Positions 6,998 to 10,263 of a stretch of 10,263 nucleotides of DNA are shown here, piece by piece; within the stretch, counting starts at the first letter, position 1; each line of letters opens with the position of its first letter. Source of the stretch: Thermoguttaceae bacterium. GTDB taxonomy: Bacteria; Planctomycetota; Planctomycetia; Pirellulales; Thermoguttaceae. The notes under the pieces are model-generated. The model was not told the origin of the DNA, did not search any database, and saw nothing but the letters and a program-made list of their open reading frames with translations. Location: assembly GCA_028695865.1 (NCBI GenBank), contig JAQVID010000057.1:1-10263 (forward strand), written 5' to 3'. A program made the position numbers and the translations under genes.

Positions 6998-7060
6998 TTG
7001 CAATTCCGGACTCATTTCGGGCCCGGAAAACCATGTATTTTTATTGAAAGGAATGACTCC

Positions 7061-7879
7061 ATGAAAAAGACTTTGCTTCTTACCGCTTTGGTCGCTTTTG
7101 TCGCGATCATGGCTTTTGCCGCTCAAACCAATGCTCAGGACCCGGAGCCCAAAACAGTAACCGAAAAGATCGAATTGTTCAACGGCAAAGATTTGTCCGG
7201 TTGGTATGTCTTCATGAAAGGGTGCAAGAAAGGCGAAGACCCTGATCATGTATTTACCGTTCACGATGGTATGATTCATGTCTCCGGTAACGGATTGGGC
7301 GGTATTACTTCAAATGAAGCTTTCAAAAATTACCGTATGATTGTCGAGTTCAAATGGGGAGAAAAGACATGGGGACGCCGCGTGAAACGCACTCGCGACA
7401 GCGGCCTTTTGTTCCATTCGGTTGGTAAGGACGGAGCTCACGGCGGTATTTGGATGTACTCGATTGAAGCCAATATCATAGAAGGCGGAGTGGGCGATTT
7501 TATTGTCGTTGGCGACCGGACAGACAAGTTTTCGCTGACCGCGGAAGTCGCTCCGGAGAAATCCAAAAAGAATGCCTATATTTGGCAAAAAGGCGGAAAG
7601 CCGGTAACGGTCAATGGCGGTCGAGTCGATTGGTTCAATCGCGATCCTGAATGGGAAGATGTTATAAATTTCCGCGGGAAGAATGATGTTGAAAAACCCC
7701 ACGGGCAGTGGAATACACTTGAAATTGTTGCCGACGGCGACAAGGTAGACGTCTATGTCAATGGCACTCTTGTCAATCAAGCGATCAACGTCAAGCCGTG
7801 TGGTGGTCGTATTCAGTTGCAGACTGAAATGGCCGAAATTTTCTATCGTCGCGTAACACTCTTGCCGCTTAAGAAATAA
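7061..7879 (+). CDS. Secreted DUF1080 (3-keto-disaccharide hydrolase-like) protein, copy B
   Basis: The 272-residue protein is the same length as copy A and aligns with it without gaps. Counting by eye over residues 31-272 gives about 71% identity, with stretches such as ELFNGKDLSGWYVF, WMYSIEANIIEGG, NAYIWQKGGKPVT and RIQLQTEMAE unchanged. The signal peptide differs (MKKTLLLTALVAFVAIMAF..., likely cleavage after TNA near residue 25). ATG at 7061 is chosen over the upstream in-frame TTG at 6998 because AAAGGA lies 8 bases before it and a signal peptide begins there. The ceramidase-like gene follows after 48 bases, so the two are probably co-transcribed. The pair arose by tandem duplication; divergence clusters in loop segments (about 54-62, 74-88, 121-130, 198-204), which could reflect different substrates. 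Substrate is unknown. Confidence 0.88.
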   Translation: MKKTLLLTALVAFVAIMAFAAQTNAQDPEPKTVTEKIELFNGKDLSGWYVFMKGCKKGEDPDHVFTVHDGMIHVSGNGLGGITSNEAFKNYRMIVEFKWGEKTWGRRVKRTRDSGLLFHSVGKDGAHGGIWMYSIEANIIEGGVGDFIVVGDRTDKFSLTAEVAPEKSKKNAYIWQKGGKPVTVNGGRVDWFNRDPEWEDVINFRGKNDVEKPHGQWNTLEIVADGDKVDVYVNGTLVNQAINVKPCGGRIQLQTEMAEIFYRRVTLLPLKK

Positions 7880-7927
7880 GGGTGGAATCTGATTCCTGCA
7901 AGAGCGAACAACAGTATGAGGACAAGT

Positions 7928-9370
7928 ATGCAAAATCAAAAACTTTTGGTGTACGGATTGATCGTTGCGACTGCGGCGATTTTCTTCGGTTTTTCAACTG
8001 GGTATACTCAGGAAACGAAAAAAGTGTTCAAAGTGGGTACGGCGATTGTCGATACTTCGCCTGTCGAATTCCCCATGATGCTCGACGGAGGCTTTGTCCT
8101 GCGTCCATCGAAAAAAGTTCAAGACCCGCTGAACGTCCGTGCTCTTTGTATGGACGACGGTCAACATCGTTTTGTGATTGCCGTACTCGATGCGGTAGGC
8201 ATACCGGAATCAATGGTGGACCAGGCCAAAGCGATTGTCAAGAAAAAGACCGGGCTTCCTCCGGAGCAAATCTCGATTTCAACAACGCACTGCCATTCGG
8301 CGCCCGCTCTTCGCTTTGAATCGAACGAAGAAACCGGCCGCTATGTCAAAGGACTTGCCGACAAAATCGCTTCAGCGATCATTCAGGCCCAAGCCAATCT
8401 TCAGCCGGCCCAAGTTGGCTGGACGACCGGACGCGAACCGCGATTCGTCTTCTGTCGTCGTTTTCTCATGCAGCCTGGTACGGCAACCACTGAACCGGTT
8501 GCCTTTACCGGCTCCAAGGGCGACATTGCCATGATGAACCCTGGCCGTTGCAACCCGAATTCGATTACGCGAACAGGCGTTCCGGACCAAACCGTTTACC
8601 TCCTTGCCTTTCAGACATTGCAGGGGAAGCCGTTGGCCCTCTTCTCGAACTACTCGACGCATTACGCAGGGGTTCGAGGTAATGTCATGTCTGCCGATTA
8701 TTACGGTGTCTATCGCAATGCCATTGGCAAGCTGATCGGTGCCCCGGACAATTTCGTCGCGATCATGAGTAATGGAACCAGTGGCGATACGAATTGCATC
8801 GACTTTCTGAAGAAGGCCGAAGATCAAAAGTATGACATTGACATTGTTGGAAACGGTATGGCTCAAACGGTTGCCAAAGCGTATGCCAAGATCAAGTTTG
8901 TCGATTGGGTTCCTTTGGCTTATGAACAACGCGAAGTAACGCTCAAAATTCTCAAGCCGTCTGCCGCCGACGTCGCCGAAGCCAAAGCCTACTTCGTCAA
9001 AACGAAGAATCCCGAAATGAAGCTTCGCAATCGTACCGACTTTTACGCGGAATCGACCGTCTTGCTCGAAACCATGCCGAACGAGAAAACATCCAAACTG
9101 CAAGCGATTCGAGTAGGCGATTTGGGAATTATTACCATGCCGTTCGAAGTCTACAGTTTTACCGGGCATGATATTCGCGCTAACAGTCCGTTTGGAACGA
9201 CTTTCGTCATTTCACTGGCCAATGCCTGTAATGGTTATTTGCCCACAGCCGATGCCTTTTCGGTGGGCGGTTATACGACTTGGCGAAGTGCCCGACGAAA
9301 TACCGGACCGGAAGCCGAACCGATTGTTCGGGCAACCGCGCTGGATATGTTGAGACAGCTTGCCAAATAG
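7928..9370 (+). CDS. Secreted short neutral ceramidase-like hydrolase
   Basis: The 480-residue protein has an N-terminal hydrophobic signal (about residues 5-25) and matches the N-terminal domain family of neutral/alkaline non-lysosomal ceramidases: KVGTAIVDTSP near the mature N-terminus, zinc-site-like TTHCHSAP (H121, H123), YSTHYAG (H245), MPFEVYS (E407) and NGYLPTADAFSVGGY near 436-449. True ceramidases are much longer (roughly 650-750 residues) and carry a catalytic GDVSPN; here the matching segment is SNGTSGDTN (281-289), with Asn where the nucleophilic Ser is expected. It is therefore better called a ceramidase-like hydrolase of unknown substrate. ATG at 7928 is preferred over ATG at 7916 because AGGA lies 5 bases before it. 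It follows DUF1080 copy B by 48 bases and probably shares its transcript. Confidence 0.82.
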   Translation: MQNQKLLVYGLIVATAAIFFGFSTGYTQETKKVFKVGTAIVDTSPVEFPMMLDGGFVLRPSKKVQDPLNVRALCMDDGQHRFVIAVLDAVGIPESMVDQAKAIVKKKTGLPPEQISISTTHCHSAPALRFESNEETGRYVKGLADKIASAIIQAQANLQPAQVGWTTGREPRFVFCRRFLMQPGTATTEPVAFTGSKGDIAMMNPGRCNPNSITRTGVPDQTVYLLAFQTLQGKPLALFSNYSTHYAGVRGNVMSADYYGVYRNAIGKLIGAPDNFVAIMSNGTSGDTNCIDFLKKAEDQKYDIDIVGNGMAQTVAKAYAKIKFVDWVPLAYEQREVTLKILKPSAADVAEAKAYFVKTKNPEMKLRNRTDFYAESTVLLETMPNEKTSKLQAIRVGDLGIITMPFEVYSFTGHDIRANSPFGTTFVISLANACNGYLPTADAFSVGGYTTWRSARRNTGPEAEPIVRATALDMLRQLAK

Positions 9371-9419
9371 TACCAGGTTACGGCAAGCAGCCGTGTACGA
9401 GACAAGCACAGATTTTTTC

Positions 9420-9445
9420 GGATGCCCGGGAGCTTCCGGGTGTCC
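9420..9445. terminator. Strong hairpin between convergent genes
   Basis: GGATGCCCGG (9420-9429) pairs with CCGGGTGTCC (9436-9445) around the loop GAGCTT, including two G-U pairs. It lies 50 bases after the ceramidase-like stop and 10 bases after the stop of the minus-strand gene. It is preceded by a T-run on the plus strand (9413-9418) but followed by no T-run in either direction, so efficient intrinsic termination is uncertain. Confidence 0.45.
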
Positions 9446-9455
9446 GGATTGCCTG

Positions 9456-10263
9456 TTACGTCGTGTGCCACTCGACGCGGTGCGATTCCCGGACTTTCGG
9501 CGGTTCCATTTTTTCCAAAAGTCGAACGATGACCGATTCCGGGACAACGTTTTTCCGATTCATGTTGCGTCGCAATGTTTCTGACCAACTTGTTTCCAAA
9601 AAGACAACGCGAACGGACGCGCCATAGTCGAGGCAGAGTCGAATAATTGGATTTCGCGTGAATGGTGTGAGATTCGTTGCGTTCCACACAAAAGGCGTTT
9701 TTGCTCGCAAATATTCTTTAGCTTTATCTCTTGCACAAAGCAGAACCGGGGTTTGTTCCGCTTCCGGAGAAATGTGAAGTTTTTCCCGAATTTTATCGAG
9801 TGAAATAACCGGGGAGTCAAAGCCATGCGTTTCAATCAAGTGATCTTTGCCTGTTCCGGGCAGGCCGGCCAGAAGAACGATTTCCCCCCAGGTTTCGTCA
9901 TAAAGATCGATAAGAGGTGAATCAATCCGATCAGAGAAATAGGCCAATCGCGATATATCAGAAGAAAAGGTATATGGAGCGTCATAACATTTATTGTCTT
10001 GAGCACTCACACGAAACAGTTCAAGAAGTTCCATGGACGAATCAATATTATCGGCAACGCGTCCTGTCACATCGGCTTGGACGAGAGTCGCCAAAAGTCT
10101 GTTCGTAAAAAGTTTGACCGTGTCGCCATCGGAGGCCGAACGCAACACGGAAAAACCGGGTCGCGGCTCTTTGAGTAAAGGTATCGGATTGGAATGAAAC
10201 CCGATCAGCGAGCAAATTGTCTCGCGAAACTGCTGTTTGGCGGGTGTACCGGCCAAGCTGAAT
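9456..10263 (-). CDS. T4 Pnkp-like polynucleotide kinase domain protein (5' end outside the window)
   Basis: The frame is open from the right edge to TAA at 9456-9458; at least 268 residues are visible and the true start is probably outside, since the in-frame TTG at 10256 has no supporting signal. The C-terminal half is a P-loop kinase. Walker A GLPGTGKD is encoded at 9843-9866, followed by SLDKIRE, then VWNATNLTPFTR, VFLETSWSETLRRNMNR and VVPESVIVRLLEKM. These match in order the T4 polynucleotide kinase landmarks DTNLNPERR, a VPWTELVKRN-like lid and a VPIDVL-like end, so 5'-OH RNA/DNA kinase activity is expected. The N-terminal visible part (LVQADVTGRVADN) resembles the end of an HD-type phosphohydrolase or nucleotidyltransferase-associated domain. 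Such HD-kinase fusions are thought to act in nucleic-acid end repair. It is convergent with the ceramidase-like gene and unrelated to that unit. Confidence 0.75.
   Translation of the reverse strand, partial: FSLAGTPAKQQFRETICSLIGFHSNPIPLLKEPRPGFSVLRSASDGDTVKLFTNRLLATLVQADVTGRVADNIDSSMELLELFRVSAQDNKCYDAPYTFSSDISRLAYFSDRIDSPLIDLYDETWGEIVLLAGLPGTGKDHLIETHGFDSPVISLDKIREKLHISPEAEQTPVLLCARDKAKEYLRAKTPFVWNATNLTPFTRNPIIRLCLDYGASVRVVFLETSWSETLRRNMNRKNVVPESVIVRLLEKMEPPKVRESHRVEWHTT

Larger units (their letters stand above)
6738..7060. other. Intergenic region between the DUF1080 genes
   Basis: This 323-bp gap holds four 16-bp tandem repeats (6783-6846), a hairpin with 7-bp arms CCCCGTT/AACGGGG (6906-6930, 11-base loop, no T-run), a 17-bp palindrome (6981-6997) and a second hairpin with arms TTCCGG/CCGGAA (7004-7028) just before the next ribosome site. 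A weak promoter-like pair TTGCTG (6937-6942) and TAGTAT (6961-6966) with an 18-bp spacer is possible. A small frame at 6744-6956 has no ribosome site or recognisable product and is not called. The second DUF1080 gene may therefore have its own control. Confidence 0.7.

Noticed and set aside
8372..9169. Long minus-strand frame (265 residues) opposite the ceramidase-like gene
   Set aside because: Shadow of a well-supported plus-strand gene; no recognisable motifs or start signal.

Overview
The window looks like a chromosomal piece of a planctomycete (Pirellulales/Thermoguttaceae-like by gene content). The basis is secreted DUF1080 proteins in tandem, a short 'neutral ceramidase-like' secreted hydrolase, a degraded IS4-type transposase, a STAND ATPase with DUF4062 and TPRs, and a T4-type polynucleotide kinase domain. 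G+C is moderate. No rRNA, tRNA, CRISPR array or phage structural gene was seen. The taxonomic call is an inference from gene families only.

Left third (1-3322, minus strand): one very long open frame that leaves the window on the left. It encodes a DUF4062 - P-loop NTPase - TPR protein of at least 1107 residues. Its C-terminal part is an array of 46-residue (138-bp) TPR units that are unusually alike at the DNA level. It resembles bacterial NLR-like/STAND sensor proteins and is the best candidate here for an undescribed conflict or signalling system.

Middle (3323-4452): 1.1 kb without an intact gene. It holds two tandem copies of a 124-bp repeat rich in ATTTTAAGG motifs, the broken N-terminus of an IS4-family-like transposase, and two well-formed sigma70-type promoters (both with 17-bp spacers) pointing right.

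Right part (4453-9370, plus strand): a probable expression unit. An NtrC-type response regulator/sigma54 activator with a TTG start overlaps by ATGA with a secreted DUF1080 (3-keto-disaccharide hydrolase-like) protein. After a 323-bp gap with a 16-bp minisatellite and a 17-bp palindrome come a second DUF1080 paralogue (about 71% identical in the mature part) and a short ceramidase-like secreted hydrolase. A plausible reading is a two-component-controlled set of exported enzymes acting on sugars or glycolipids; no sensor kinase is in view.

Right edge (9456-10263, minus strand): the C-terminal portion of a protein with a T4 Pnkp-like 5'-kinase domain, probably preceded by an HD-type domain. It converges on the ceramidase-like gene, with a strong hairpin between the two stop codons.
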